Notes under the pieces: generated by a model
Told to the model about the DNA's origin: nothing
What the model saw: the letters and a program-made list of their open reading frames with translations, nothing else
Database searches by the model: none
Made by a program: the position numbers and the translations under genes
Part shown: positions 1 to 11,124 of the stretch, piece by piece
Position numbering within the stretch: the first letter of the stretch is position 1
Layout of the letters: every line of letters begins with the position of its first letter
Source of the DNA: Gelatoporia subvermispora B
Taxonomy: Eukaryota > Basidiomycota > Agaricomycetes > Polyporales > Gelatoporiaceae
Length of the DNA: 64,000 nt
Assembly: GCA_000320605.2 (NCBI GenBank)
Contig: KB445798.1
Span: 190,898-254,897, forward strand
Reading direction: 5' to 3'

Positions 1-1206
1 TTCATGAGGTTTTCTATGCCTCCATAGGTGAGCCATGGCCACGCTATCGAGCAACAGATACTCACCCTGAATAAGTACCCAAAGCCCCTAAGTTGAAGCT
101 CTTGAGGAACCCATGAAGCCGCATGCATACCTGGTAACTCTTCGGAGCCATAGTAGATACATGTACCAGCTCATGATGACGAAACCCAGACTCCTCGTCA
201 ACCTCTGTATGGATGCGGGCCCACCGGCACATCGCGTCAAAGGAGGGCGGGACAACATCTTGTTTTGTGAACGAACTGTCACACACCCCCGCACGTTGGG
301 CAATGCCTTGCAGCCATAAATCCTTCACAAGTAAGCTGTCGGACACTTGAAGAGAATGAGATTGGGTCTAGTGGCAAACAATGGGACACACACCTGCGAT
401 ATACGACATGTAGAGTGGTGAGTGAACACTTACTGCATGCTGAGTAGGGTATTAAGAAATATGGGTTGCTCACAGACCACCGACGGCAGCAAAGTTTGCG
501 AAGCGCCCATGTTCAAGCGCATAAAACAACAGCCGACTCGATCGCCTGTGGAGGAGCTCACCATGCCACGGGTGTTTTGTGACCCAGAAACTGCTCCAAT
601 CATGCTTGTTTATCGAGCAAGAAAAATTCCTTGATGGCGTTGTTGGTGCTTATTGCTTTCGGATACGAATACCATTGATTGCCTCACAGTACCCTGCAAA
701 ATGCCCCGATAGCATTCAATACAGTACCACAACCACAAGCGACATTGTCAATCAAGTACCTTTGATTGCTGAGATAGTGATGTAGGCACCTCGGTATATT
801 CATGACATTATAGTCCGGAAATTTCTACTGACTGACATAGCTAGGGCACGTTCCCGAGATACAACAACGAGAACATTCAAGGTAAAGATTCTCATAGAAA
901 TTCATATCACACCAAGAAAGTATGCAATCTGAGGAGTACGGCTGTCCAGAGATGTCATCGCACATGACGCAAAATATATAAGAAGAGTTTGTTGGACATG
1001 GTGAGCGAAATGTTGTTTGCCTATTCTTCTCCGCGTTGATTCTAACCTCATGCCCCCCGCTAGTAACTGCACTGGCACAAACAAGCGTGCACGGAACAGG
1101 TACAAGAAACACACCTTAATACTGTACTGCCCGTTTGACTGACGAACTACGTTCCAACAGATCTCTCGAGAGCATCACTGACAATGATCGCCAGAAGAAG
1201 CGCCCT
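1..1206. other. No gene recognised (5' flank)
   Basis: Only short open frames on both strands, none with family-like composition or a consistent splice pattern. Part of the first 350 bases weakly resembles 7000-7260 on the minus strand, which may be remnants of one old sequence. A GT donor at about 1101 and an AG at about 1158 could place an additional 5' exon of the next gene here, but no supporting ATG is evident. Confidence 0.4.
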
Positions 1207-2663
1207 ATGATGGATGCTGCGTCAAGGAGCCTGCAGCACGAACAAGAAAGGTATGTCTCTATCGCACAACTGCTGGCCAAACGGAAACTGGAGTCTGGCC
1301 CATTCAACAGCGACAATGAATCGTCCACTTCGACGATTGACCCTAGTTCACCCATCATATCACCCTTCAGTTCGCAGCACTCGTCGCCCGGCTTCGCAAT
1401 CGCGACTACACAACAGCCAAGCAATGATCCAGTTGAGTGAGTACTAATTTGTATTGAACACTACGTATGAACGTCCACGACTGATTCTTGTCTTTCTTAC
1501 AGTATGCCAGTCGCTTCGGAACCAAGGCCTGGGACCGCCACTCAAGCAGATGTCACCCCAGTTGTGCCAACGGCAACCAATCACCAGACGTAAGTGCCAC
1601 CTACGCTATTTAGCAATGACGTATTGCTGAACATGGGGTAACCAGCAATGAATCCATGCCCGCTTCAGAACACAACGTCGCTGCAGGTCCAAACCAAGGT
1701 ACCACCACCATTATCATTGACACCCCTTGTAATGATGTCATACAGAGAAATTACAGACAATACAAATGAAATTGTAGAGGCGCCAGATAACATTGCAATG
1801 TAACCAATGATAGTACCGAATGCCGACAATGACACAGAACTCACACTGCCTTTGTACGTTGACAACAAGCTAAGAGAGTAAGTGAGATGCTCTTGTGGTT
1901 GTCACATGGATTGACCACAGCGACCATACTCTTGAACAGATGGATTTGCGCCCTCATTGACTACGTTGATCTACCCAGCAATTGCTACCCTATCACCCAC
2001 GTACCCATCACTGCAATGTGGGGAAGTAGCAAGAATAATGATTCGAACTTTGTAGGGATAGACCTTGAGAAAATACTCTGTGTTGATGGAAAACTCACAA
2101 AGTTACGGTTCATCGCTCTAGCTCACTCTTCATGGTTCGTATCGCTAGAGGGGAAACCACACAAGTGCGTGAACATAGGGATGAAAATGCTTTGGCCTGT
2201 GGATCTCAACGCCGCATGCAACTGGCTGTTCCAGAAAGTTAGCCCCGTCGCAAGTGAGTAGCCTTTCTCGCAACTGCAATCACTTAACAATCTACTGACT
2301 AGCAATACAGTGCCGACAAAACCATCGACAATTATTTACGCTGGACGACTGATGACTCGCCGCAAGAAAGGCGACACCACACCACAGATAATACCTCCTG
2401 AATTCCAATACGTTTCGAGACTAACGCTGACACACAGATCCACCCGGAAGGCATTGATGGATCAGCTATCTGCTTCAGCGGTTAGTCAAGGCGACATTGT
2501 GATGATAGAGGCATATCTCACTTGGTACAAAGTCGACAAGCAGCACGGTTGGCACAGATGGAACACCGCATATGAACTGCTGAGTGTGTCCATCTTGAAG
2601 CACAGATCGGAGGAGAATGAAAGTGACCGAGACGATGCAAACGAAGGTGATTTCACCTTCTGA
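1207..2663 (+). CDS. Unassigned multi-exon protein (358 aa)
   Basis: I do not recognise the family. The best model has six exons: 1207-1436, 1503-1589, 1646-1698, 1838-1877, 1940-2253 and 2311-2663, joined by GT-AG introns and open throughout (1,077 nt). The N-terminal third is Ser/Pro/Thr-rich and looks disordered. The second half (residues about 140-330) looks globular, with Trp and Cys residues spread through it, and the tail is acidic. No signal peptide or membrane helix is visible. The start is the first in-frame ATG in exon 1; a further 5' exon is possible. Intron 3 (139 bp) is longer than its neighbours, and the alternative of splicing out only its first part meets an in-frame TAA at 1801-1803. 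The gene could therefore be intact with a long intron or carry a nonsense change. Decayed sequence surrounds it. Confidence 0.5.
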
Positions 2664-2947
2664 GGCATACTTACATAGATTGCCTCCCTTGATTTGATAC
2701 TTAATATATCTCATCAAAACACAACTGTAAAATGAGATGGCCACTGTATGAATGTGGCCATTCGCTGTGTGATACGTCCCACACCAGCTAAACCAAGCAC
2801 AGAGGGGAATCGGAACTTGGGCGCCCTTGGGCGCCAACTTAGCCAAGTGATGGATTCGAACTCAGATTTATGTTACTGTTCCAAAACTCGAAGAGTTTGT
2901 GGTCTTTTCGCGAACACTAAGGTCCACAAGACTCACTACTAGCCGTA

Positions 2948-3520
2948 GTGGGAATAAGATTCACGTCCACTTCCCACAATCGCCATCTAGCAACATCTAT
3001 GTCTCTCTTTCTATACCATGATTTGCTTCTCGCCACTTGGACAATTCTCCCGATGCAAAAGATCGCATATGTCCAATGTATGTTTTGCCTGTGTTCCATA
3101 CAGCCTCTGGTGGGTATGACCCGGAAAACCTTTCATTGATTTTTTATTTTTGAAGGTGAGACAATCATGGTGTAGGATCCACAGAGTGTGCCAGTGGGAC
3201 CTAAAGCCTGAATCCAGGCTGCATTGCCAGTGTTAGTGGGATTTCACGAGCTAGGTGGGAAAGGATGAATACAATCTGTAAGCAATGAGTATGAGTCCCA
3301 TCGGGTTGCTAACCTTATCTTTTCCCTCACCAAAATGGCGTCTACCTGGGGCTATATGCGCCTCTCTACTCCTATCCTGTTGATGACAATGATGCTAAGC
3401 ATCGACATCGACATCGAACAGCACGTTTACCCTAAGACAAAGCCCATTTCAAAACACGTTCGACACTTGACTCCACTTATTGTGAACTTGTCCGAGAGTG
3501 CTGAATGTTTCAGCGATGAG
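2948..3520 (+). repeat. Degenerate coding-like segment, copy A
   Basis: This stretch is recognisably similar by eye to 9067-10120. Both can be read on the plus strand as fragments of one protein containing a block like HLDNSPDAKDR (copy A) or HLNNSLSAEDR (copy B), then a possible intron starting GGTGAG or GGTAAG, then a second block ending in LLMTMMLS or LFMTIMLG. Stops and frame changes interrupt both, so they are relics of a duplicated gene whose family I cannot name. An ATG frame of 103 codons at 3335-3646 survives in copy A but is not convincing alone. Copy B carries about 480 bp of extra sequence near the middle of the first block. The copies lie upstream of the two DUF6535 loci in the same relative order, which supports a block duplication. 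Confidence 0.5.
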
Positions 3521-4003
3521 ATTACGCAGGACTTGAGATTATTGAACCAAATGGGGGTGAAGCTCGACATTGATTCGATTGTGAAGTGCTTATATGCACC
3601 TAGTATGTTAGTGTTGATGAGCGACGTAGAATCCGAGGCGTGTTGAGTATTGCTCCGACACGTGAACGCTATGTTGTATTTCGATAACGACAGCTGAGGA
3701 TGCTCACCGAGTAGAAGTGCGGCGCAGAAACGGACCAGGTCGAAGGTTCTGGGGGAACTAAAAATTGTATATAATGCCAATCAAGAGACACCTCGAACCG
3801 GACACTTAGGAAATGTACATTATATGTGTTGGTAAAGAGAATTGTCAAAGGAAGACTACGCAAAACGACGAGTACATGCATACATGAGAAGAACACATCT
3901 GTGATGTGATCTCCATCTTGGTTTGACCGTCAATCACAACACAGGAAGCTAAGACACTTTACGAACCCTCTTTCATTGGGTTTTATGGAAATAAGGTCGT
4001 GAC
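3521..4003. other. No gene recognised
   Basis: A/T-rich sequence between the copy A relic and the 3' end of the DUF6535 pseudogene. I see no gene beyond the tail of the frame noted for copy A. Confidence 0.5.
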
Positions 4004-6646
4004 TCAGAGGCCAGTGCTCGGCTGTGCGGTAGTCAAGGGCAGACCTTCAGGTGTCAATGTTTCCCAAAATATACGCTGGAGTTTCACGCTCAACACGCTT
4101 AATCTGATACCGTGCTGAACCTGTGCAATAATGTGGCTTGTGTCCATAGAAATGTCGCAGTGAATCCCCCCATCGTGAGCTTCGTTGAATTGCCTGAATG
4201 AGTTTACTAGTTCCTGTGGTATACGAGGACATGTATGCTTGCGAAGTAGCAATTCGAAGACCACCCACAGGCTTTCCCAAGCTTCCAGAATCCTGGCGTC
4301 ATGTTGTCTCAAGGCCACATTTGAGAAGAACTTGTCGACTAAAAGCCAGGCCTTGTCCTCGTAATTCTGTCAGTAACAGGTCATGGATGCCAACGCACAA
4401 ATCATAAGTGCAACGGAGCAAGTATTTGTAGCGTGAACCTTCTTAGTGGCCTCGTCTAAATCAAGCTCTTGCGAAGCGTGTTTCAGAAGTCGAACCATAG
4501 CTGAAGTGAGTTAGCCCAACTAGTGATGATAATCAAGATAAGCATTGGTCCTAACCTTTATGGTCGAGTGCGAGATTGCCGTTAGCAAACGGTTCGCGTA
4601 ATTTTGGCATTAATTGTGATAATAGCTGCATAATCCTCGTCGAATTTTCATACTCCAGCCTTGGATACAGATTGGCCAAAGCTAAGAAGGCATTGTCGGC
4701 ATCGTGTGCAGACAGAATATACTCAGAGATGTCGAGCTTCTCTAAGGGCCGTAGATAGCCATCGTGCGAAGCTAGTCGATTGTTGGCCAACCGACCATAG
4801 AAGGCGAACAATATCGACGGAAAACCTCGTCGGGAGTGGTAATCAGCCACGGGAGTTTCTCTTTGAATCGCCTGAGTTGTCGCCCAGGCAGTATCCAAGG
4901 AACATGATGGGCCGGATACGCATGGGATGATAACCTCAACAAGAAATGATTCGTCAGAGAGTGTTGCATCTGCTCCTGTCAGCACGTCCAAAACAACAGA
5001 GGAGCGCAGCTCCTTGTTCACGGATGCTGTTTCATTTAAGATGGCTAATTCGAGCGCTTGCCAGCTAGTATAGGTTGCCGAAGATGAAGTGAGATCAGCT
5101 GTACCACATGTATTCGCACTGGAGAATGGTAACAGTAGCTTTTGTGATATGTTGCCGCCTGTTCTGACGATTTTGTGATATCTTGATTTAAGGTTGTGAA
5201 TAAAGGAGGAGTTTCGCAGTGGGGCGGAGAGTCGAAAGCAGGTCAGCAAGAAGATGGACTGTATTTTGATCCACAACTGTAAGCATGCGGTGCGAGCTCG
5301 AGTAATCAACAACCATACAATTTGGACTGCCGCTTGTGTTGTGGCCTGCACCACAACTTGTACCAGTGACAGTCTTCGTATGCGATATATAAGCCAAAGA
5401 GTCAACAGTGCCTGGGGAGACTTGTACGGGCAATCGTGACGAGTTGTAGGCGCAATAGTGGTGAAAATGAAGAATACGAAGAGCGCTAGAACAAGGCCGG
5501 TTGTGATCGCTGCCACAATGTTGTTGAGACTCCACAAGAGAATGAGAAGACCGATGAAGAACAAGATGAGGGATGAGAGTAGGAGTATAGGCAGCAAACT
5601 GAGAATCTCCGGGACATGCCAATGGATCAAACCGAAGTTGAACTATAGGCAATGAATCTGCGCGGCCCGTTGACTATCGGAAGCGGTTGGGCTGATGAAA
5701 TGGTTCAGCCACTGCCTAACGATGATGGCAATGGATGCCGCGGACAAGCTGGATACCAGCGCAGAGAACCAAAACGCGTTGATCCAGATCTTTGATGAAG
5801 AGGGCGAATCCGTAGTTTGTAGAGAAATCCCCGTGTTCTGAAAGGGACATCCGTTCAATTGTGCGGATATCTGGAGAAGGATTTGGTTCGTGAGGTCCAC
5901 CCCTGGATCTGGCTGTAGAGCCGTGTATAACTCGACATTGAATGCAGTAAGCACGGCAGAAAATAAGCCGGCCTGCCTGTTGGTTAGCGACCAGCTGCAG
6001 TAGATTCAGAAAAGAAACTCACGAAAACAAGGAGTGCATCGATCTCTTCTTTCCAAGCCTTTACAATCACGTCGTCGTGTACTTTCAATCGCTCTGCGCA
6101 CTTTGTCCATCCTTCCTTCTCAGGATCACGACCATTCTGCTCGTTGGCGTCGTAATAATTACAGTAAGCATATTCGCAAGTACAGACATGGGGAAGTTGG
6201 AAGTCATGTTCAGCATCGGTTGCTTGTTGAGTCAACTACAGATGAGCTCTAATCAGAACTTTCAAAGTGTACAGCCGTGGTTTCGTCACACTCACGTCGT
6301 TCACGGAGGCCGCTCCGCTTGCTGGTTTCGCTGTAACCGAGTTCAGAGCTGATCCGGGGATAGAGGCATGGTCAGCATTGTTTATTTGTTGAGTCAACTG
6401 CAGGCGATCTCTAATCAGAGCTTCCAAAGTGTAGAGCCATGGTTTCCTCACACTCACGTCGTTCACGGAGACCGTTCCGCTTGCTGGTCTCTTTGTGATC
6501 GAATTCAGAGCTGATCCGGGGGTAGAATTTGTTGGGATAGTCTGCAATGGCTCAGAGGGGGGAAGCCCTGCTAGTGATATCTGCAGGTTTGAGGCCCATC
6601 CAGAATAATCGAGATTCATGATGGGAGTACTGCGTGTGGATTCCAT
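4004..6646 (-). pseudogene. DUF6535-family membrane protein, nonsense-disrupted
   Basis: Close relative of the intact gene at 12184-14331. Exons on the minus strand: 6646-6458, 6397-6297 (approximate end), 6235-6023, 5972-4556 and 4500-4004. The DUF6535 core is clear: a cytosolic lead ending DALLVF, the AGLFSAVLTAF helix, and further hydrophobic segments about FWFSALVSSLSAAS, LLPILLLSSLILFF and GLVLALFVFFIF. Two in-frame stops break it: TAG at 5643-5645, where the paralogue has CGA after AAQIHCL, and TGA at 4370-4372 in the last exon. Otherwise the exon phases match the paralogue, and the C-terminal exon lines up only loosely with the partner. The function of DUF6535 proteins is not known to me; they are expanded in Agaricomycetes. 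The ATG at 6646 is chosen because the duplicated exon units splice in frame from it. Decay is probably recent, since both halves stay open; sequencing error is the alternative. Confidence 0.75.
6204..6535 (-). repeat. Tandem exon-intron duplication in the DUF6535 pseudogene
   Basis: Two direct copies of about 165 bp (about 6204-6368 and 6370-6535), visibly similar over their full length. Each holds an exon piece encoding PGSALNS...ASVND, followed by a 60 bp intron that begins GTGAGTGTGA and ends TGCAG or TGTAG before a codon run reading LTQQ. Both introns are phase 0, so the duplication adds a complete exon without changing the frame. The Asn-Asp and Leu-Thr-Gln-Gln junctions are the same in both. 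Confidence 0.75.
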
Positions 6647-7279
6647 GGTTACACTTTGTATATACCGGCTAGCACACTATCAAGACAAAGTCAGACGTAC
6701 TGGCAAGGGTATGAATCTCCGGAGATGGCAGCGTAGATGGTTACAGAGCGCAGAGGGTCTGTGTACATGTGGGGCTCTGCAATTATTAGCTTTGCTCAAT
6801 ACCATGCGGTCTGTCACCGGTGTTTGACTCTTGTCAACAGATGAAGGGAAGTGTCACTGCCGGCCAGCCGTCGCAGCCACGTGAACCACATGCAAGCCAA
6901 GGCATCGGTTTCTGCTGCAACGGCTGCTCTTACAGATAGTCCCATTATCGATAGGCGAGCCGCCGGCCCACCGAGTACGCTCGAAAACTCACGAAGGCGA
7001 ATCACCGATACACTAAACATGGAGGAAGTTCGAGTCGAAATTGTTTTGTTTCGGCGTCAAGGATGTGTAATGCTCGACCGGTCTGCTGCAGGTCTTGAGG
7101 CTCGTGAGATGGCCCAAGTACATCTGGTAAAACTCTCAAAGCCATGAGTTCCATCAGATAGCGAGCTTCCAGCAGACTTTTCCTCGTCAATATGACTGCT
7201 GTCATTCTGCCGGAGATTCCAATAGCCCGAACTTTGTGCCTTGGCCTCATGTTACACACCGAGGTTAGATGGCCTGTGC
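6647..7279. other. No gene recognised
   Basis: Short frames only. The minus strand of 7000-7260 has some resemblance to 62-346 and may be a relic; nothing else is supportable. Confidence 0.4.
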
Positions 7280-8945
7280 GGTGCTAAGTCGGAGTAATTC
7301 CGCAAAAACGCGCACAACACGATGCATAACTGCCTAATGTGTTGCACGATGCCGGCTATGATGCAGTGTGCACGCAATTACTCATCCCAAACGTCACGTC
7401 GGACACTCACTTTCCTGTAGTATGCGGTATGTATGCGGTGCGGCTCGAATACTCAGCGAACCCGGTGTCAACGTCGTCTAGCAACTCTCCAGATTTCCGC
7501 AGTGAATCGTTGAGTGCGCCTCCCGCGCCAAAAACGGATGTCCCTCCTGGCGCTCCCAGCTAGGCCCTCCGGAGCGCTTTCGGCCGGAAGCCCAGAATAA
7601 TTTGAATTTCTCAGCGGCCACATAGTCGCTAAATATCGCGCGTCAGCCCAATACGGAGAGCCGCGCAAAAATGGGACACCCACATCCCGAAGGTGAGGTT
7701 GCTCTGGTCTGTCGCCCACGTCGGGAATCACGTGGTGTTCTGCGCCTTTGCAAAGTTGATCATCGCCGTCTCAGAGCCGTCGAACCACATCTTCCCACCG
7801 ACATTGTCTGGGAACCAGCTGCTCGTCCCGCCGACCGCCAGGTCCAAATTGAGATAGAACGACTGATCAAACGGCGCCCATGGGCCGACGCCGGCTGCCT
7901 CCCAAGAATTGTTGACGGCGACCTCGACCGCAGTGCCATTCGGCGCCTCGGAGGGGTAGTGGCCGCGATCAAAGAAGTTCTTGCCGCCGTGACCGGTGAT
8001 TTGGACGTTAATCATCGCCTTTCGCAATCTGTTAGAACGCCAGCTTCACATCCCGAAAGCGCGCGGTCACGTACCTGCAGGCGCGATTCAACATAGAGAC
8101 GCATCCACTTTGGAGTCCACTCCATTGCATAGACCAAATTGCGGGCCAGAGCTAATCACCACGAGGTAGCTTTGTGTGGACCTCAACTTTACCGTACGTG
8201 ATGCTGAAATCCAATGTCGTGTGAAGACGGGCTGATTGCACTGGGGGGGTCGTGACAGAGTCTGATGAGTTGCTGCTCGGGGTTACCGAGCATGCGGTCT
8301 GTTCGATGCGTTAGTGGTCGGCTCTGCATTGAGTAACGAATTGCGCACCTTGTTGCTCGATCTCCACACGTCACCAAGATTGTAGAAGGACAGGACTATC
8401 GCCAATCTCGTCGGCAGTGAGATTTGGAGCGATCCACAGCTCGCTATCCTGCAGGAACAAGTTCTTGTCCGTGTTCGTCGTCATCTGGAACTCGCTGTTG
8501 CTATCGCAGTAGCTTGTCGGCACCTAATTGTTTCGAAATGACAAATTTCTACACACCTAAATACATCCATCTCCACGTCCAACGTCCACATGCTGGTGTC
8601 CAAACTGCTTCCGCTGAAACCGTCTTCCATGACCAAGCAGATCTGGTTATTCTCGAGGATGTTGATGTCCCTCAAGCCAAAGTAGCAAAGGCACCACCTC
8701 CCGCGCCCACAAACATCAGACGCAGCATGTACCACCAGCTCGCTCGCTCGTGCCAGTCCTTCTTCTCGAGCCACAGTTTGTCCTCCGCGACGCAGGGCTC
8801 AAGAATGTCGCGCGCATCGCCAGCTGCGGCACGCTCGACGTCCGCGGGGGCGGCAACATCGGGTCATAGTACGCCGTCGCACCTGCACCATTAGCGGGAC
8901 CGTTTAGACGTTCAGACTGCAGTACTTCCAGCCGCAGCAGACCCA
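7280..8945 (-). pseudogene. KRE6/SKN1-like pseudogene with downstream flank
   Basis: A decayed copy of the intact KRE6/SKN1 gene and its 3' flank at 14910-18165. Positions 7280-7622 match 14910-15298 (3' flank), and 7623-8945 match 16337 to about 18165 (coding exons and introns). Three blocks are missing relative to the good gene: about 1.04 kb spanning the 3' flank up to the last exon, about 330 bp including the exon with the GEID half of the catalytic motif, and about 160 bp of the cytosolic tail region before the membrane helix. Introns are retained, so this is a DNA-level duplicate and not a retrocopy. Frameshifts and stops occur in the remaining exons. No functional protein is expected. 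Confidence 0.85.
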
Positions 8946-9066
8946 AGTCGACGAGAGGGGGTGACCGTCAGAAGCTCAAGCGCCGGAGCGCACTCCGTCT
9001 CGTGACCTCGTCGCGACTGTTCGAACTTCGAGTCATTCGCACTCAACGCCAGAACGCGACCTGCTG

Positions 9067-10120
9067 GAGGAACAAAATTCATTTCTACTCCCCACAGTGA
9101 CCATCTACCGACATGGATGCGTCTTTTCTCATGCCGTATTTTGCTCACTTGGGAAGCGTCGGCTTACGCCAACAGCAACCTTGCTTGTCTACCCAGTAGA
9201 TGAGTAGGGACGTTTAGACAACTGTGTAATAGATTTCAGTATCAATCTCAACCCCGCATGTTCAAATACAATCGGAGGTTTATCCTGAACAGCGGCACTC
9301 GCAGACATTCTGAACTCAGCCCGTAATGCCGATGATCTATTTAGAACTTAGATAAATGATCGCGGTCAAGGGACCGGGACACGTACTGTGTGGGGAGTAC
9401 AAATAGCAACAATTGTACTCCAAGTTCCCAATGGACAAGATTGACTTTTTGACGGACTTCGGACGTGAAGGTAGTAGCACCATGTAATGCTACGACTTGT
9501 TACTTCTACGATCTGGACTGAGTGCTCTATTTCAAAGCGCCCGGGCTGTTGCTTGGTCGTGTTTGTTAGAAATGGCTCGGCGCTTGTGAATTATGGGGGT
9601 GCACAGCAACCTTGACAAGCAAGGTAATTTCCACTTGAACAATTCTCTCAGTGCTGAAGATCGCACTCCGTTCATCGCATTGCCAGCAAGCGTTACAGCC
9701 TCTCCCGGGTATAGCCCGGAAGATTTTTTGTTGCTTCCTGATACCTGGAGGTAAGACCAACATCGCGCGGGATCCAGGTGCGGAGTCAATGGAGCCTATA
9801 GCCTGAAATCAGGCTGCACTGTTCATTTCCAAGATGATTTCACGAGGCAAGCTGGAGAGGATGTGTATGGTCTGCGAGCAACGAGTACGAGTCCCATCTC
9901 CCCGTTCACCCCGCTATTTTTCTCGACAACTTGGTGCACACCCTGGACTACCTTTCCCCCTCTACTCCTTACCTCTTCATGACAATAATGCTGGGCCTTC
10001 GCATTGAAGAGCACATCCTTACTGAGGCGAAGGCCACTTCGACACATGTCCTATGCTGATTCCGCCTACCTTGAACTTGACCAAGGGTGCCAAAGCGCTA
10101 TTGATAGCACTGAGGCTAAT
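9067..10120 (+). repeat. Degenerate coding-like segment, copy B
   Basis: Partner of 2948-3520 (see there). The readable parts are a block around 9632-9755 ending LLLPDTWR just before a GTAAGA donor, and a block after an acceptor near 9812 leading to LFMTIMLG at about 9976-9999. The relic passes into a methyltransferase pseudogene at about 10.2 kb. Frameshifts are evident. Confidence 0.5.
9152..9638. mobile_element. Possible small insertion inside copy B
   Basis: Sequence present in copy B but absent from copy A. The hexamer CACTTG stands on both sides (9146-9151 and 9633-9638) where copy A has one CACTTGG, as expected of a target-site duplication. Just inside are inverted repeats CCTTGCTTGTC (9179-9189) and GACAAGCAAGG (9615-9625). 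They do not reach the exact ends, so the call is weak; a deletion in copy A is the alternative. Confidence 0.3.
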
Positions 10121-10197
10121 ATCATCCCCTGCGGGCAGCAAGGCTAATCCAGAGCCGTCCTCCGGCTTTCTCATTCATGGAAATGGCTATGTCTTAG

Positions 10198-10670
10198 GTG
10201 CCTAACTATGCAACTGTCCTAGATGCAGGCCCTTTAGACTCTGTGGCACAAATGTATCACTGTGTCAAACTCCGAGCGCTTTATACAGTGGATACAGATG
10301 CGCGGAAGCTAGCCTACGACGTACACCCGACTTCAAACGTCTTCGCTTGCGACATCAGCCAAAGGTTCATTGACTTGTGACACAGACTCTTCGGGGATGC
10401 CTCCACTTACTCCATCCATACGATTCTTAACCTCAGACATTCTCGAAGTTCCTGTCCAACTCAGCCAGAATCGGTCATGGATCCCCAAGGTCCCAGGAGC
10501 GAGACTCGAATTGCCTGCTGGCTCACTGAATTACATCTACGCTGGCGCACTTTTCGATCTCTTCGATGAGACTACGCAAAACGACATTGCGCTTAAAAAT
10601 GCTCTCTTTCTTCCAGCGAGAGAAGGGGACGAATATCTCTGGCTATCAAGAGCGCGGTCGATAAATTGAA
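10198..10670 (+). pseudogene. SAM-dependent methyltransferase pseudogene
   Basis: Remnant of the family whose intact member is at 40109-41262. Matching islands are DARKLAYDVHPTSNVFACDI (the intact protein has DVRKLAYDGYPALNIFGVDL), then RFIDL followed directly by a TGA where the relative has Gly, then HRLFGDAS. After a frame change there is NYIYAGALFDLFDETTQND against DHIYTGALFHLFDEPTQYS. The N-terminal third and the C-terminus are missing or unreadable. It has no partner in duplication unit A. Confidence 0.75.
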
Positions 10671-11122
10671 CGTTCCATCAGCAGGTGAGATAGTCCACCG
10701 AGGCTGCTCAGCTGGTAACCTCAAGCTCTTTGAGTTCAAGGGCGCAGTTCATACATCCACCGGTGTCGTGGGTGCGCTTGCGGCGAGGTGTGTTTACTGA
10801 GTTAGAGGGCGAAGATTTGCTATTACAAGAGTGTCTATCATCGCAACAATCACCGAGTGTGCTGCTATGAGTGTATCTCAGCTTTTGTGTCAGGGGCATG
10901 TGCTACAACTGCAATGGTCTCTACCGATACTATGAGAAAAGAGTATCTAACTCGCGTGGAACACCTCTTTTCCGTGCCGTCTGCCGTCCCAACAACGGGA
11001 GAGATCAGCATAATGCAGCATATTGTAAGACAATTGTACAACCTCTCTAGTTCAAAGACATGTTCATACGTGGCACGGGGGCGCCTCCCCAAGTGAATGA
11101 TTCTCAAGTCGTTCCTTATCAA
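10671..11122. other. No gene recognised
   Basis: A 79-codon ATG frame at 10857-11096 has no recognisable features. Nothing else seen before the inverted-repeat element. Confidence 0.4.
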
Positions 11123-11124
11123 TA

